The notes under the pieces were generated by a model that was not told the DNA's origin, ran no database searches, and worked only from the letters and a program-made list of their open reading frames with translations. Below are positions 1 through 8,907 of a stretch of DNA of 64,000 nt, piece after piece (positions within the stretch are counted from its first letter, which is position 1; the number at the start of each line of letters is the position of its first letter). Both the position numbers and the translations under genes were made by a program. Origin of the DNA: Streptomyces catenulae (GTDB lineage: Bacteria > Actinomycetota > Actinomycetes > Streptomycetales > Streptomycetaceae); the NCBI RefSeq assembly GCF_000718015.1, contig NZ_JODY01000025.1, forward strand, positions 28,059 to 92,058, read 5' to 3'.

Positions 1-94
1 CGTGCGCCTGGGAGCGGGTGAGCAGGTAGGACAGCATGACCAGCGCGCGTTGCAGCGCGACGACAGGGTCCTGGTCCGGCGCGGGATCCGACAT
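1..94 (-). CDS. Partial N-terminus, probable MarR-type regulator
   Basis: This minus-strand reading frame starts at an ATG (92-94) and runs off the left edge of the window after 31 codons. The visible peptide begins MSDPAPDQDPVVALQRALVM and continues into a hydrophobic helix ending SYLLTRSQAH. Proteins that open with an acidic, proline-rich tail and such a helix are often MarR-family regulators, but the DNA-binding domain lies outside the window, so the family call is only a guess. It is divergent from the cytochrome P450 operon, with about 270 bp between the two starts. Confidence 0.4.
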   Translation of the reverse strand, partial: MSDPAPDQDPVVALQRALVMLSYLLTRSQAH

Positions 95-214
95 GCAGGA
101 ACCCTAGCGGTCCCCCGCCAACCGCCCCTTACCGCGCGGGAATCGGCCACCGCCGATGCGGCCGGAATGCACCCTTACGCCCCTGGCGCGGGCGCGTTAG
201 CGTGACCCCCGATA

Positions 215-233
215 GTTGCTTTAGTCAGGTAAC
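215..233. promoter_or_regulatory. Possible operator dyad in divergent promoter region
   Basis: GTTGC and GTAAC form an imperfect 5-bp inverted repeat separated by 9 bp, in the only AT-richer stretch between the partial regulator and the P450 gene. It could be an operator for the divergent regulator. The match is short and may be chance. Confidence 0.25.
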
Positions 234-362
234 AGTCGAGGCGCGGGCACCACCGCGACCGGTCGGCCGACCCCCACACCGACCGGCCGCCGCCCGCGCA
301 CCGATGGCGTCACCCGCACCGTTCACCGCGGCGCCCCGTGCCCGAACGTGGAAGGACCCGCC

Positions 363-1586
363 ATGACGACCGCACCCCACACCGACCCCGCAACGACCTC
401 GGCCCCCTTCGCCGTCCCCGCCACCCGCGCGCCCGGCTGCCCCTTCGACCCGGCGCCCGCCGTCGACCGCGCCCGCCAGGAGGCGCCCGTCACCCGGGCC
501 ACCCTGTGGGATGGCTCGCCCGTCTGGCTGGTCACCCGCCACCAGGACGTCCGCGCCGTCCTGGGAGACCCGCGGTTCAGCGCGGACGCCAACAGGCCCG
601 GCTTCCCCTTCCTCACCGCCGGTGCCCGGGTGCTCGCCGAGGACACCACGTTCAGCTTCATCCGCAAGGACGACCCGGAGCACGCCCGGCTGCGCCGGAT
701 GCTGACCGCCGACTTCATGATCAAGAAGGTGGAGGCGATGCGGCCGCAGGTGCAGGAGATCACCGATGACCTCCTGGACCGGATGACCGACGGCCGCACC
801 TCCGCCGACCTCGTCACGGAGTTCGCCCTGCCGCTGCCGTCCCTGGTGATCTGCCTGCTGCTCGGCGTCCCGTACGAGGACCACGCGTTCTTCCAGGAGC
901 GCAGCCGCGTCCTGCTCACCCTCCGCTCCACCCCCGACGAGGTCCGCACCTCGCAGAACGAACTCCTCGACTACCTCACGCGGTTGGCGGCGAAGAAGCG
1001 GAAGGAGCCGGACGACGGGATCATCAGCCGCCTGGTCGCCCGCGGGGAACTCTCCGACGAGGCCATCGCCGGGATGGGCCGCCTGCTGCTCATCGCCGGT
1101 CACGAGACCACCGCGAACATGACCGCCCTCGGCACCCTCGCCCTGCTGCGCAACCCGTCCCAGCTGGAGCTGCTGCGCACCGAACCCTCCCTGATCAAGG
1201 GGGCGGTGGAAGAGTTGCTGCGCTATCTGACGATCATCCACAACGGCGTACCGCGCACCGCCACCGAGGACGTCACCGTCGGCGGGACCACCGTCCGGGC
1301 GGGCGAGGGCGTGCTCTGCACCCTGAACGCCGCCAACCGCGACGAGGCCGTCTTCCCCGGCGGCGACGCCCTCGACGTGACCCGCGACGCCCGCCTCCAC
1401 GTCGCGTTCGGCTTCGGCATCCACCAGTGTCTGGGCCAGCCGCTGGCCCGGATCGAGATGCAGATCGCCCTGGAGACGCTGCTGCGCCGCCTGCCGGACC
1501 TGCACCTCGCGATCCCCTTCGAGGAGGTCCCGTTCCGCCACGACATGGGCATCTACGGCGTCCACGCCCTCCCGGTCGGCTGGTGA
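363..1586 (+). CDS. Cytochrome P450 (class I)
   Basis: A 407-aa soluble heme-thiolate monooxygenase of normal bacterial P450 length. The I-helix oxygen-binding motif AGHETT is at residues 245-250, the K-helix ExxR appears as EELLR, and the heme loop FGFGIHQC carries the axial cysteine at residue 356. An in-frame GTG exists at 348, but GGAAGG at 350-355 is a good ribosome binding site for the ATG at 363, which is chosen. A 3Fe-4S-type ferredoxin follows about 130 bp downstream and a PadR regulator after that, so electrons probably come from this ferredoxin and a reductase encoded elsewhere. The substrate cannot be read from sequence; the family includes many hydroxylases of secondary metabolites and xenobiotics. 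Confidence 0.95.
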   Translation: MTTAPHTDPATTSAPFAVPATRAPGCPFDPAPAVDRARQEAPVTRATLWDGSPVWLVTRHQDVRAVLGDPRFSADANRPGFPFLTAGARVLAEDTTFSFIRKDDPEHARLRRMLTADFMIKKVEAMRPQVQEITDDLLDRMTDGRTSADLVTEFALPLPSLVICLLLGVPYEDHAFFQERSRVLLTLRSTPDEVRTSQNELLDYLTRLAAKKRKEPDDGIISRLVARGELSDEAIAGMGRLLLIAGHETTANMTALGTLALLRNPSQLELLRTEPSLIKGAVEELLRYLTIIHNGVPRTATEDVTVGGTTVRAGEGVLCTLNAANRDEAVFPGGDALDVTRDARLHVAFGFGIHQCLGQPLARIEMQIALETLLRRLPDLHLAIPFEEVPFRHDMGIYGVHALPVGW

Positions 1587-1714
1587 CCGGGCGCCCTCCG
1601 GCCCCGCACCCCGCCAACTCTCCGGCCGCGTACGGCACTTCGACCCGTCGCGCCGCCGCACGACCCACCGGCACCGGGCGGCCCGCCGCCCGGCCCCACC
1701 CGAGGAGCAACGTC

Positions 1715-1924
1715 ATGCGAGTCACCGTCGACCAGGACAAGTGCTGCGGCGCCGGCAGCTGTGTGCTGTCCGCACCGGACGTCTTCGACCAGCGCGACGA
1801 GGACGGCATCGTGGTCCTCCTCGACGCCCGGCCCCGCGCCGAGCTGCACGAGGCGGTCCGCGAGGCGGCCGCGGTCTGCCCCGCGGCCGCCATCGCCCTG
1901 GAGGAGGCCACCGAACGCGTCTGA
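1715..1924 (+). CDS. Ferredoxin, 3Fe-4S type, P450 partner
   Basis: A 69-aa ferredoxin that should shuttle electrons to the adjacent P450. The first cluster half reads CCGAGSC and the C-terminal cysteine lies in VCPAAA, the spacing of the single-cluster ferredoxins paired with actinobacterial P450s. An alanine occupies the middle position of the CxxCxxC pattern, which favours a 3Fe-4S cluster. The ATG at 1715 has GAGGAG upstream (1702-1707). It sits between the P450 and the PadR regulator on the same strand, probably as one operon. Confidence 0.93.
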   Translation: MRVTVDQDKCCGAGSCVLSAPDVFDQRDEDGIVVLLDARPRAELHEAVREAAAVCPAAAIALEEATERV

Positions 1925-1982
1925 CCGGGCGGGGCGGGCCGTCCTCCGGCGGCCCGCCCCGCCGCGTCCGAGAGGAGTCGCG

Positions 1983-2555
1983 ATGACCCTGCGGCACGCC
2001 GTGCTCGCCGCACTGCTGGACGGGGAGTGCAGCGGCTACGAACTGGCCAAGGAGTTCGACACCCGCGTCGCCAACTTCTGGTACGCCCGCCCCCAGCAGC
2101 TCTACACCGAACTGTCCGGGCTGGAGCGGGACGGCCTGGTCACCGGCCGTCAGGTGGTGCAGGAGATGCGCCCGAACAAGCGGCTGTTCACGGTCACCGA
2201 GGCGGGCATCGGCGAGCTGCACCGGTTCGCCGCCGCCACCGTCCGGCCGTCCTTCCTCCGCGACGACCTGCTGGTCAAGGTGCAGGCCGTGGACCGCTTA
2301 CCGGCCGCCCCGGTGATCGCCCAGCTCACCGAGCGGGCCCGGATCGCCGCCGGGCGCACCGAGATCTTCGACCGGGTCCTGGAACGGCTCCGCGGCGACC
2401 TCGACGAGGCGACCTTCCTGCTCCGGGGCACCCGTATCGGCCCGTATCTGACCTGTCTGCGCGGTCTCGCCTTCGAACGCGAGACCCGCGCCTGGTGCGA
2501 ACGGATCGCGGCGGTGCTCCGCAGCCGGGAGACCGCGGCGCGCCCGGCGACCTGA
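1983..2555 (+). CDS. PadR family transcriptional regulator
   Basis: A 190-aa protein with an N-terminal PadR winged helix: LRHAVLAALLDGECSGYELA, then RPQQLYTELSGLERDGLV and a wing ending FTVTEAG. The C-terminal half (about 95-180) is the helical Vir-type dimerisation domain. GAGAGGAG just upstream supports the ATG at 1983. It is the third gene after the P450 and ferredoxin, 58 bp downstream, and most likely represses that operon in response to a small aromatic or lipophilic ligand. The ligand is unknown. Confidence 0.9.
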   Translation: MTLRHAVLAALLDGECSGYELAKEFDTRVANFWYARPQQLYTELSGLERDGLVTGRQVVQEMRPNKRLFTVTEAGIGELHRFAAATVRPSFLRDDLLVKVQAVDRLPAAPVIAQLTERARIAAGRTEIFDRVLERLRGDLDEATFLLRGTRIGPYLTCLRGLAFERETRAWCERIAAVLRSRETAARPAT

Positions 2556-2765
2556 CGGCCACGTCCCGACGGCGGCACCGGCCCGCCCCGCCGCCCGGCC
2601 GGGGCGCCGCCGCCCGCGCCGGGCGCCGCCACCGTACGGCTGTCGGGCCCGGGCACTCCTTCGTGTGATGCGGCCCGGGGGCGCACATCTCCCCGTACCG
2701 CGTGGGCAGTTCCTCCCGGTACGCGCCCCGCCACGGGGTGCGTCCGTTCCCCGGAAGGAAACCCC

Positions 2766-3119
2766 ATGCGCCTCCGCCACACCGTGGCCGCCGCCCTCGG
2801 TGCCCTCGCGCTCACCGTCGCCCTGCCCGCCTCCTCGGCCCAGGCGGCGACCGGCTCGTTCACGTACCTCGTCGACGCCCAGGACGGCGCCGTGCACACG
2901 GGGACCCTGGCGGATCCGCCGAGCGGGGTCTGTATGACGCTGCCCGAGGTCGCGCAGGACTGGGTGGCGCCCGCGCACACCCCGCGCAACGACACCGACG
3001 ACTTCGTGACGGTGTTCTCCGGCGCGGGCTGCGACGGCGACTCCTTCACCCTCCGCCCGGACGGCGGCCACGCCACCGACCGGCTGACGTTCCGCTCGGT
3101 GCTCCTGCACCGCCGCTAG
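2766..3119 (+). CDS. Small secreted protein of unknown function
   Basis: A 117-aa protein with a Sec signal peptide: basic start MRLRH, a hydrophobic core to about residue 22, and a likely AQA cleavage site near residue 27. The mature part is about 90 aa, beta-rich in appearance, with two cysteines (in GVCMTLPEV and GAGCDGDS) that could form one disulfide. Similar small exported proteins are frequent in Streptomyces, but I know no assigned function. The GGAAGGAAA ribosome binding site fits the ATG. It ends 10 bp from the convergent HTH regulator. Confidence 0.8.
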   Translation: MRLRHTVAAALGALALTVALPASSAQAATGSFTYLVDAQDGAVHTGTLADPPSGVCMTLPEVAQDWVAPAHTPRNDTDDFVTVFSGAGCDGDSFTLRPDGGHATDRLTFRSVLLHRR

Positions 3120-3129
3120 ACGCCGCCCG

Positions 3130-4032
3130 CTACGGCCGCGTCTGCACGTCGTCCCCGGTCCGCGCCCCGTCCGCCGCCCCGTCCGGGCGGGGCGGGGCCG
3201 GTTCCAGCGCCCAGGAGATGAGCAGCCGCAGCGACTGCGCGGACGGCGAGCCGGGCTCCGCGTGGTAGGTGATCAGCTGCTGGCCGGGGTCGGCGGGCAG
3301 GCTCAGCGTCTCGTAGGCGAGGGTCAGGCGGCCGACCACCGGATGGCGCAGCACCTTCGTGCCGAACCCCTTGTCCTGGACGTCGTGCGCGGCCCACAGC
3401 CGCCGGAAGTCGTCGCTCTTGAGGGAGAGTTCGCCGATCAGCGAGGCGAGCGCCGGATCGTCCGGGTTGCGTCCGGCGTCCCGCCGCAGATAGCCGACGA
3501 CATCGGACGCCTTCGCCTCCCAGTTCTCGTACAGCACGCGGGCCGCCGGGTCCAGGAAGACCTGCCAGGCGAGGTTGCGCTCCTTGCGCGGCAGCGCGGG
3601 GAAGTCGCCGAGCAGCGCGCAGGCGGGACCGTTCCAGGCGATGAGGTCGAGCCGCCGCCCGATGACGTAGGCGGGCACCGCGTCCATCGTGTCGAGCAGC
3701 TGCTGGAAGGCGGGGCGCACCCGCTGCGGGCGGACGGCGGGGCGGGCCCGGCGCGGCAGCGGGCGGGCGAGGTGGGCGAGGTGGTCGCGCTCCGCGCCGG
3801 TCAGCCGGAGGGTGTCGCCGATCGCGTCCAGCACCGCCGCGGAGACGTTGCCGACCCGGCCCTGCTCCAGCCGGATGTAGTAGGCGACGCTGACCCCGGC
3901 CAGCTGCGCCAGCTCCTCCCGCCGCAGCCCGGGCACCCGCCGTCTGCCGTACTCGGGCAGCCCGACGTCCCCCGGCCGCAGCCGGGCCCGCCGCGAGCGC
4001 AGGAACTCGCTCAATTCGGTGCGCTGGTCCAT
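3130..4032 (-). CDS. XRE/MmyB-like HTH transcriptional regulator
   Basis: A 300-aa regulator. The N-terminal XRE helix-turn-helix spans about 5-75 ([20 protein letters not shown], then RLEQGR), and the C-terminal region (about 105-280) is the MmyB-like ligand-binding domain with the typical [12 protein letters not shown] segment. The frame is open far upstream, but [11 protein letters not shown] at 4032 is the usual N-terminus. It is transcribed divergently from the alcohol dehydrogenase, with 139 bp between starts. In actinobacteria this family usually controls the divergent oxidoreductase, so it probably regulates the dehydrogenase. Confidence 0.9.
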   Translation of the reverse strand: MDQRTELSEFLRSRRARLRPGDVGLPEYGRRRVPGLRREELAQLAGVSVAYYIRLEQGRVGNVSAAVLDAIGDTLRLTGAERDHLAHLARPLPRRARPAVRPQRVRPAFQQLLDTMDAVPAYVIGRRLDLIAWNGPACALLGDFPALPRKERNLAWQVFLDPAARVLYENWEAKASDVVGYLRRDAGRNPDDPALASLIGELSLKSDDFRRLWAAHDVQDKGFGTKVLRHPVVGRLTLAYETLSLPADPGQQLITYHAEPGSPSAQSLRLLISWALEPAPPRPDGAADGARTGDDVQTRP

Positions 4033-4171
4033 ACCCGAAGTATGCGTACGAACCACCGGCTCGGGAAAAGCGTCCGCTCTGCGCTGGGTGTCCCTCCCGG
4101 TGGTAGGAACACCGGTCATACGTTGCAGGGGGCACTGGTTACGCCCGGACCGCTCTTGCATCCTCGGGAGC

Positions 4172-5227
4172 ATGACCCACACCTCTGTCGCCGCGTACGC
4201 CGCGCCCGCACCGAAGGCACCGCTGGAGCGGACCACCATCCCGCGCCGCGAGCTGGGTGCCCACGACATCCTGATCGACATCAAGTTCGCCGGAATCTGC
4301 CACTCCGACATCCACACCGCCCGTGCCGAATGGGGTGAGGGCGGTCACTTCCCGCTCGTCCCCGGCCACGAGATCGCCGGTGTCGTCGCCGCGACCGGCT
4401 CCGCCGTCAGCCGCTACGCGGTGGGCGACCGCGTCGGCGTCGGCTGCTTCGTCGACTCCTGCCGCGAGTGCGACAACTGCCGCGCCGGTATCGAGCAGTA
4501 CTGCACCGGTGACCTGGGCAACGTCGGCACGTACAACAGCGTCGGGCGGGACGGCGAGCCCACCCAGGGCGGCTACTCCACCCACCTCGTGGTGGACGAG
4601 AACTACGCCCTGCGCATCCCGGAGAGCATCCCGCTGGACGCCGCGGCGCCGCTGCTGTGCGCCGGGATCACCGTCTACTCGCCGCTGTCCCACTGGAAGG
4701 CGGGCCCCGGCAAGAAGGTCGCCGTGGTCGGTCTCGGCGGGCTCGGCCACATGGGCGTCAAGATCGCGCACGCGATGGGCGCCGAGGTGACGGTGCTCAG
4801 CCAGTCGCTGCGGAAGAAGGACGACGGGCTGCGCTTCGGCGCCGACGACTACCGCGCGACCTCGGACCCGGCCACCTTCACGGAGCTGGCCGGCACCTTC
4901 GACCTGATCATCAACACGGTCTCCGCCGACCTCGACCTCAACGCCTATCTGTCGCTGCTGCGCACCGACGGCACCCTCGTCCAGCTGGGCGTCCCGGAGA
5001 AGCCGCTGACCGTCGCGCCGTTCGCGCTGATCGGTGGCCGCCGGTCGTTCGCCGGTTCGCTGATCGGCGGCATCCGCGAGACGCAGGAGATGCTCGACTT
5101 CTGCGGTACGCACTCCATAGCCGCCGACATCGAGGTGATCGACGCCGACCGCATCAACGAGGCGTACGAGCGCGTCCTCGCCAGCGATGTGCGCTACCGC
5201 TTCGTGATCGACACGTCGACGATCTGA
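4172..5227 (+). CDS. Zinc-dependent NAD(P) alcohol dehydrogenase (CAD/YahK-like)
   Basis: A 351-aa medium-chain dehydrogenase/reductase for alcohol-aldehyde interconversion. Catalytic zinc ligands are Cys43 (GICHSD) and His66 in the GHE signature at 65-67. The structural zinc site is Cys97, Cys100, Cys103 and Cys111. The Rossmann fold carries GLGGLGHM. Length and motif layout fit the NADP-preferring cinnamyl alcohol dehydrogenase-like group that reduces many aldehydes. CGGGAG precedes the ATG at 4172. The divergent MmyB-like regulator probably controls it, and a strong hairpin follows the gene. Confidence 0.94.
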   Translation: MTHTSVAAYAAPAPKAPLERTTIPRRELGAHDILIDIKFAGICHSDIHTARAEWGEGGHFPLVPGHEIAGVVAATGSAVSRYAVGDRVGVGCFVDSCRECDNCRAGIEQYCTGDLGNVGTYNSVGRDGEPTQGGYSTHLVVDENYALRIPESIPLDAAAPLLCAGITVYSPLSHWKAGPGKKVAVVGLGGLGHMGVKIAHAMGAEVTVLSQSLRKKDDGLRFGADDYRATSDPATFTELAGTFDLIINTVSADLDLNAYLSLLRTDGTLVQLGVPEKPLTVAPFALIGGRRSFAGSLIGGIRETQEMLDFCGTHSIAADIEVIDADRINEAYERVLASDVRYRFVIDTSTI

Positions 5228-5300
5228 CGCGACAGGGCGTACGGGACGGCGGGCCGCACGCGGGCCGCGCCGCGGCTCCCGTACGCCCGCGGACACCTCC

Positions 5301-5332
5301 GCCCGGGGCGGCCCCACCAGGCCGCCCCGGGC
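5301..5332. terminator. Strong hairpin after alcohol dehydrogenase
   Basis: A perfect 13-bp GC-only stem with a 6-base loop starts 73 bp after the dehydrogenase stop. There is no T-tract, as is common in Streptomyces. Confidence 0.65.
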
Positions 5333-5371
5333 GCTCCCGTATCCGCGGGGTTCCTGCCCACCGGACCCCAC

Positions 5372-5394
5372 ATCGAAACGACAGTCATTTTCAT
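5372..5394. promoter_or_regulatory. Zur-like operator upstream of rpmF paralogue
   Basis: A 23-bp imperfect palindrome centred on A5383 with 8 of 11 symmetric positions matching. The right arm is GTCATTTTCAT and the left arm ATCGAAACGAC. It is the AT-richest patch in the region and lies 46 bp upstream of a zinc-free L32 gene. Actinobacterial Zur boxes have the same TGAAAATGA-type arms, so repression by Zur under zinc sufficiency is the natural reading. This is inference from pattern only. Confidence 0.55.
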
Positions 5395-5440
5395 ATAGCC
5401 TCGGGGGGTCCGTCCGCCCCACCCACCGGAGGCTCCTCCC

Positions 5441-5611
5441 ATGGCCGTCCCCAAGCGCAAGCTCTCCCGCAGCAACACCCGCCACCGCCGCGCCCGGTGG
5501 AAGGCGACCACGCCCCAGCTGGTCCCGGTGACCGTCGACGGCACCGTCCACCAGGTCCCGCAGCGCCTCGTCCAGGCCTACCGGCGGGGACTGATCAAGC
5601 CGCAGGGGTGA
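5441..5611 (+). CDS. rpmF: 50S ribosomal protein L32, cysteine-free paralogue
   Basis: A 56-aa protein with the L32 start [20 protein letters not shown] and a typical tail RRGLIKPQG. Many L32 proteins carry a four-cysteine zinc ribbon; this one has no cysteine, so it is a zinc-independent form. Such paralogues replace the zinc-binding copy when zinc is scarce. GGAGG lies 8 bp before the ATG. It has no ribosomal-protein neighbours and sits downstream of a Zur-like palindrome. The gene is very short but the family identity is clear. Confidence 0.95.
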   Translation: MAVPKRKLSRSNTRHRRARWKATTPQLVPVTVDGTVHQVPQRLVQAYRRGLIKPQG

Positions 5612-5898
5612 GCGGGGGCCCGCCCCGGCACCGGGAGCGGGCGGCGCACACCCCGGCGCCCGACGAGACGGCTCACGCCCCTGACGATGCCGACTCCGGC
5701 GTCGCGGCCCGCTCCCGGCGGCGTCCGGCTCCGGCACCACGGCCCGCCCCGACGGCGCCCGCTCCCGCAGCACCACGGCCCGCCCGCCGCCCGCCTCCAG
5801 AAAAAACTTTCTCCACACCGGCAACCCCCACCCCCGCCGCACGTCGTGAGGGGTGAGGGCGCCACCGGGCGCCGCCCGTCGACCGTGGAGCAGTACCC

Positions 5899-6417
5899 GT
5901 GACCTTCTTCCGCACCGCCCGCACGCAGTCCGCCGCCCCCGCCGCCCGCGGCCGGATACGCGGCGCCGCCACCGCCGGGCTGCTCGCCGCCTGCGCGCTC
6001 ACCGCCCTCGCCACGGCCGGTCCCGCGGTCGCCGACGACTCCGCCCCGACCGCCACCCGCCCCTCGCCCAGCGCCACCGAGCCGCCCACCGAGCGCCCGA
6101 CCGCCGTGCCCTCCACCCCGGGGCGCGACGCGACGCAGCCGCCCTCGACCCGGCCGTCCGCCGAGCCCACCCTGCCCCCCGGCGAGGGCTCGTCCACCGC
6201 ACCGCGCCCCGAGCCCAGCGTGAGCCGCCCCGGTGACGCGGGCCGCGACGCCTCCTCGACCCCCGCGCCCGCCACGGGCCGGGACGCCTCCGGCAAGGAC
6301 GAACTGGCCCACACCGGCTCCTCCGAGACCACCACCCTGATCCTGGGCGCGGGCGCCGCCGCCCTGCTCGCCGCCGGCGGTGGCACCCTGTACGCGGTCC
6401 GCCGCAACCGGGCCTGA
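5899..6417 (+). CDS. Sortase-anchored surface protein, LAHTG motif
   Basis: A 172-aa exported protein. The signal peptide runs to about residue 46 (hydrophobic core AGLLAACALTALATAG, then AVADD). Residues 50-135 are a Pro/Ser/Thr/Ala-rich stalk without cysteines. The C-terminus is a complete sorting signal: LAHTG, a hydrophobic stretch of about 22 residues and the basic tail RRNRA. LAxTG is the form recognised by class E sortases of Streptomyces. The start is GTG with GGAG 10 bp upstream. There is no folded domain between signal and anchor, so it is probably a spacer-like wall protein. The ECF sigma gene begins 25 bp downstream. Confidence 0.85.
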   Translation: MTFFRTARTQSAAPAARGRIRGAATAGLLAACALTALATAGPAVADDSAPTATRPSPSATEPPTERPTAVPSTPGRDATQPPSTRPSAEPTLPPGEGSSTAPRPEPSVSRPGDAGRDASSTPAPATGRDASGKDELAHTGSSETTTLILGAGAAALLAAGGGTLYAVRRNRA

Positions 6418-6442
6418 CACCTCCCCCCGGTACCAGGAACCG

Positions 6443-7129
6443 ATGGAAACCCTCGTACTCCCGCTCGCCCCGGCCGGGTTCGCCCTGCCGGGGCCGCGGC
6501 GTGTCCGGTGGCGGTGGCTGCACCGCGTCGTCGACGCGGCGACCCGCACCGCGACCCGCACCGCCCGGTCCGCGCACACCGCCGAGCCCGCCGCCGTCCC
6601 GGGCCACGCCACCCCGTCCGCGTTCGGCACGGGCATGCCGGAGCGGCCGTCGATCGGTGAGCTGTACCACGCGCACCGGCTGGCGATGGTGCGCCTCGCG
6701 GTGCTGCTGGTCGACGACCGGGCGACCGCCGAGGACGTCGTCCAGGACGCGTTCACCGCGCTCTGCCGCCGCCACGGCGAACGCCTCGACGAGGTCGACA
6801 ACGCCCTCGCCTATCTGCGCACCGCCGTCGTCAACGCCGCCCGCTCGGTCCTGCGCCGCCGCCGCAGCGCCCGCAACTACACCCCGCCGCACGAGGCCGA
6901 CGCCCCCTCCGCCGAGGAACGGATCGTCCTCGACGAGGAGCACCGCGAGGTCCTGGCCGCCCTCGGCAGACTCACCGCCCGCCGCCGCGAGGTCCTCGTC
7001 CTGCGGTACTGGGGCGACCTGTCCGAGGCGGAGATCGCCCGCACCCTCGGCATCAGCCGGGGCGCGGTGAAATCCCTCGCCAGCCGCGCCCTGAAGGCGC
7101 TGGAGAAAATCCTGGAGGAGCGGTCATGA
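6443..7129 (+). CDS. ECF RNA polymerase sigma factor (SigE-like)
   Basis: A 228-aa sigma-70 family factor. Region 2 (about 70-140) contains LYHAHRLAMVRLAVLLVDD and ATAEDVVQDAFTAL; region 4 (about 175-225) has the helix-turn-helix EAEIARTLGISRGAVKSLAS. The first 65 residues are an unusual basic, alanine-rich extension without a recognisable domain. The ATG at 6443 follows AGGAACC; the frame is open further upstream but runs into the surface-protein gene. It overlaps the next gene by 4 bp (ATGA), so the two are translationally coupled. Confidence 0.88.
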   Translation: METLVLPLAPAGFALPGPRRVRWRWLHRVVDAATRTATRTARSAHTAEPAAVPGHATPSAFGTGMPERPSIGELYHAHRLAMVRLAVLLVDDRATAEDVVQDAFTALCRRHGERLDEVDNALAYLRTAVVNAARSVLRRRRSARNYTPPHEADAPSAEERIVLDEEHREVLAALGRLTARRREVLVLRYWGDLSEAEIARTLGISRGAVKSLASRALKALEKILEERS

Positions 7130-7671
7130 GCACCGGCGACGACCACCGGACCGCCCGCCCCTCCCCCGGCGGCCCCACCCGCCCCGTCGAGGACCGGCTG
7201 CGCGCCGCCCTCGCCGCCCGCGCCGCCACCGTCGAACCCCGCGATCTGCGCCCGGCGGCCGTCCCCCGGGCGGCCCGCCGCACCTCGTGGCTGCGCGGCG
7301 CCCCCTGGCGGCGGTTCGCGCTGCCGCTCGCCGCCGCGGCAGCCGCCGCGGCCATCGGGTACGCGGTGTTCGCCCCCGACACCGCGCCGCCGCGCCCGGT
7401 GCCCGCCACCACGCCCGACCCGCTGCCGACCCCCACCCACGACAGCCGCCCGAGCCCGTCCCCGTCGGCCCCGGGCACCCAGGAGCCGCCCGGCCCGACC
7501 CGTACGGAACAGCCGGACGGCCGCACCGTGTCCCCCCGCGACCTCCCGCCCCGCGGCGCGACCCGCTGGACCCCGAGCACCGAGGGCCGCGCCCCGCGCA
7601 TCCACGGCAGCCCGTCCGGGACCCCGACGTCCCACCCCTCGGAGTCCCCGACCCCGAGCCGCAGCCCCTAG
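7126..7671 (+). CDS. Membrane protein coupled to ECF sigma, possible anti-sigma factor
   Basis: A 181-aa protein with one transmembrane helix (about 65-82, FALPLAAAAAAAAIGYAVF). The cytoplasmic N-terminal 60 residues include VEDRLRAALAARAATV and a basic stretch; the outside part is Pro/Thr/Ser-rich with no fold. There is no zinc-binding HxxxCxxC motif, so a classical ZAS anti-sigma is excluded. The 4-bp overlap with the sigma gene suggests a partner role. Anti-sigma activity is inferred from position only. Confidence 0.7.
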   Translation: MSTGDDHRTARPSPGGPTRPVEDRLRAALAARAATVEPRDLRPAAVPRAARRTSWLRGAPWRRFALPLAAAAAAAAIGYAVFAPDTAPPRPVPATTPDPLPTPTHDSRPSPSPSAPGTQEPPGPTRTEQPDGRTVSPRDLPPRGATRWTPSTEGRAPRIHGSPSGTPTSHPSESPTPSRSP

Positions 7672-7833
7672 GGAAGCCCTACGGGACGGTCCGTCCCGGG
7701 CGCCGCGGGCACCCCGCCCACACCCCGGCGCACGCCCCCGCGCGCGGGCCCCGGACGCCCCGCACCGGGCCCGGAGTGGCCGATACCCGTGGCACGGCTG
7801 GGCCCGCGGCCGCTCGCCCGGTAGGCTTTCCGT

Positions 7834-8130
7834 GTGATCTTCAAGCGCATCGGAAATGGGCGTCCGTACCCCGACCACGGCCGGGAGAGCACCCGCCAGT
7901 GGGCGGATGTCGCCCCGCGCCCGGTACGCCTCGACCAGTTGGTGACGACCAAACAGCAGCTGGACCTGGAAACCCTCCTCGCCGAGGACTCCACGTTCTA
8001 CGGCGATCTCTTCGCGCACGTCGTGAAGTGGCAGGGCGACCTCTACCTGGAGGACGGCCTGCACCGCGCCGTCCGCGCCGCGCTCCAGCAGCGCCAGGTG
8101 CTGCACGCCCGCGTCCTCGAACTGGACTGA
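7834..8130 (+). CDS. Conserved 98-aa hypothetical protein
   Basis: A 98-aa soluble protein beginning with a GTG. Its central part LVTTKQQLDLETLLAEDSTF and the ending AALQQRQVLHARVLELD resemble a conserved Streptomyces protein that automated annotation sometimes labels a VapB-family antitoxin. No toxin gene adjoins it and I see no DNA-binding motif, so I do not endorse that label. TAGGCT lies about 12 bp before the GTG with no Shine-Dalgarno sequence, which would fit a leaderless message. Confidence 0.8.
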   Translation: MIFKRIGNGRPYPDHGRESTRQWADVAPRPVRLDQLVTTKQQLDLETLLAEDSTFYGDLFAHVVKWQGDLYLEDGLHRAVRAALQQRQVLHARVLELD

Positions 8131-8250
8131 CGCCCGCCGCCCGGTCCGTTCCGCCGTACGAACGGACCGATTGCCCCTTTCGGGTCGGCTCACCCGGCAT
8201 CCATTGATCATCTAGTAGGCACGCGTCCCGGGCGGCACTACGCTCGACTC

Positions 8251-8886
8251 ATGAGCATGCTGACGCCACCGGGCATGGGCGGTAAGAAATACCGCGTGAC
8301 GGGCGACAGGTATCCCCGGATGCGCCGCCCCCGCCACCGCCGCCGGATCGTCCTCACCGCCGCCGCGGGCGTCTGCGCCCTCGGCCTGGCGGGCTGGGGC
8401 ACCCTCCAGCTCATCGACGTCTTCGGCGGCGGCCCGGGCAAGGCCCAGGCCGCCGAGAAGAGCGCGGACGCCAAGCAGAAGTGCGACACCACCGCACCCA
8501 CCGCCCCCGCCGCGGCCAAGCCGCCCGCGCCGTCCGCCATCACCGTCAACGTCCTCAACGCCACCCCGCGCGGCGGGCTCGCCAAGCAGACCGCCGACGA
8601 GCTGAAGAAGCGCGGCTTCGCCATCGGCGAGGTGGGCAACGCCCCCGCCGCCTACGACAAGAAGGTCAAGAACAACGGCGTACTGCTCGGCCCGTCCGGC
8701 GCCGACGGCGCGCTGAAGGTCCTCGCCACCCAGCTCGCCGGGACCCGCCAGGAGACCGACGGCCGCAAGGGCCACTCCGTCGACCTGATCATCGGCGACA
8801 CGTTCAAGGACCTGACGAAGGCGAAGGACGCCGAGAAGGCGCTGCACGCCCTCGCCCACCCGCCGCGTCCCCAGTCCGGCTGCTGA
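8251..8886 (+). CDS. LytR C-terminal domain membrane protein
   Basis: A 211-aa protein with a short basic cytoplasmic segment, one transmembrane helix at about 30-50 (IVLTAAAGVCALGLAGWGTL), a linker, and an extracytoplasmic LytR_C domain (about 90-200) with ITVNVLNATPRGGLAKQTAD and a closing ALHALAHPP. The domain accompanies LytR-CpsA-Psr wall-polymer ligases in other proteins; the catalytic LCP domain is absent, so this is a stand-alone envelope protein. TACGCT lies 6 bp upstream of the ATG with no good ribosome binding site. It is convergent with upp. Confidence 0.88.
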   Translation: MSMLTPPGMGGKKYRVTGDRYPRMRRPRHRRRIVLTAAAGVCALGLAGWGTLQLIDVFGGGPGKAQAAEKSADAKQKCDTTAPTAPAAAKPPAPSAITVNVLNATPRGGLAKQTADELKKRGFAIGEVGNAPAAYDKKVKNNGVLLGPSGADGALKVLATQLAGTRQETDGRKGHSVDLIIGDTFKDLTKAKDAEKALHALAHPPRPQSGC

Positions 8887-8907
8887 CGCCCGGCCGCAGG
8901 CATGCCG

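Noticed and set aside
7834..8130. A VapB antitoxin of a toxin-antitoxin pair
   Set aside because: No PIN-domain or other toxin gene is adjacent and no DNA-binding fold is visible.
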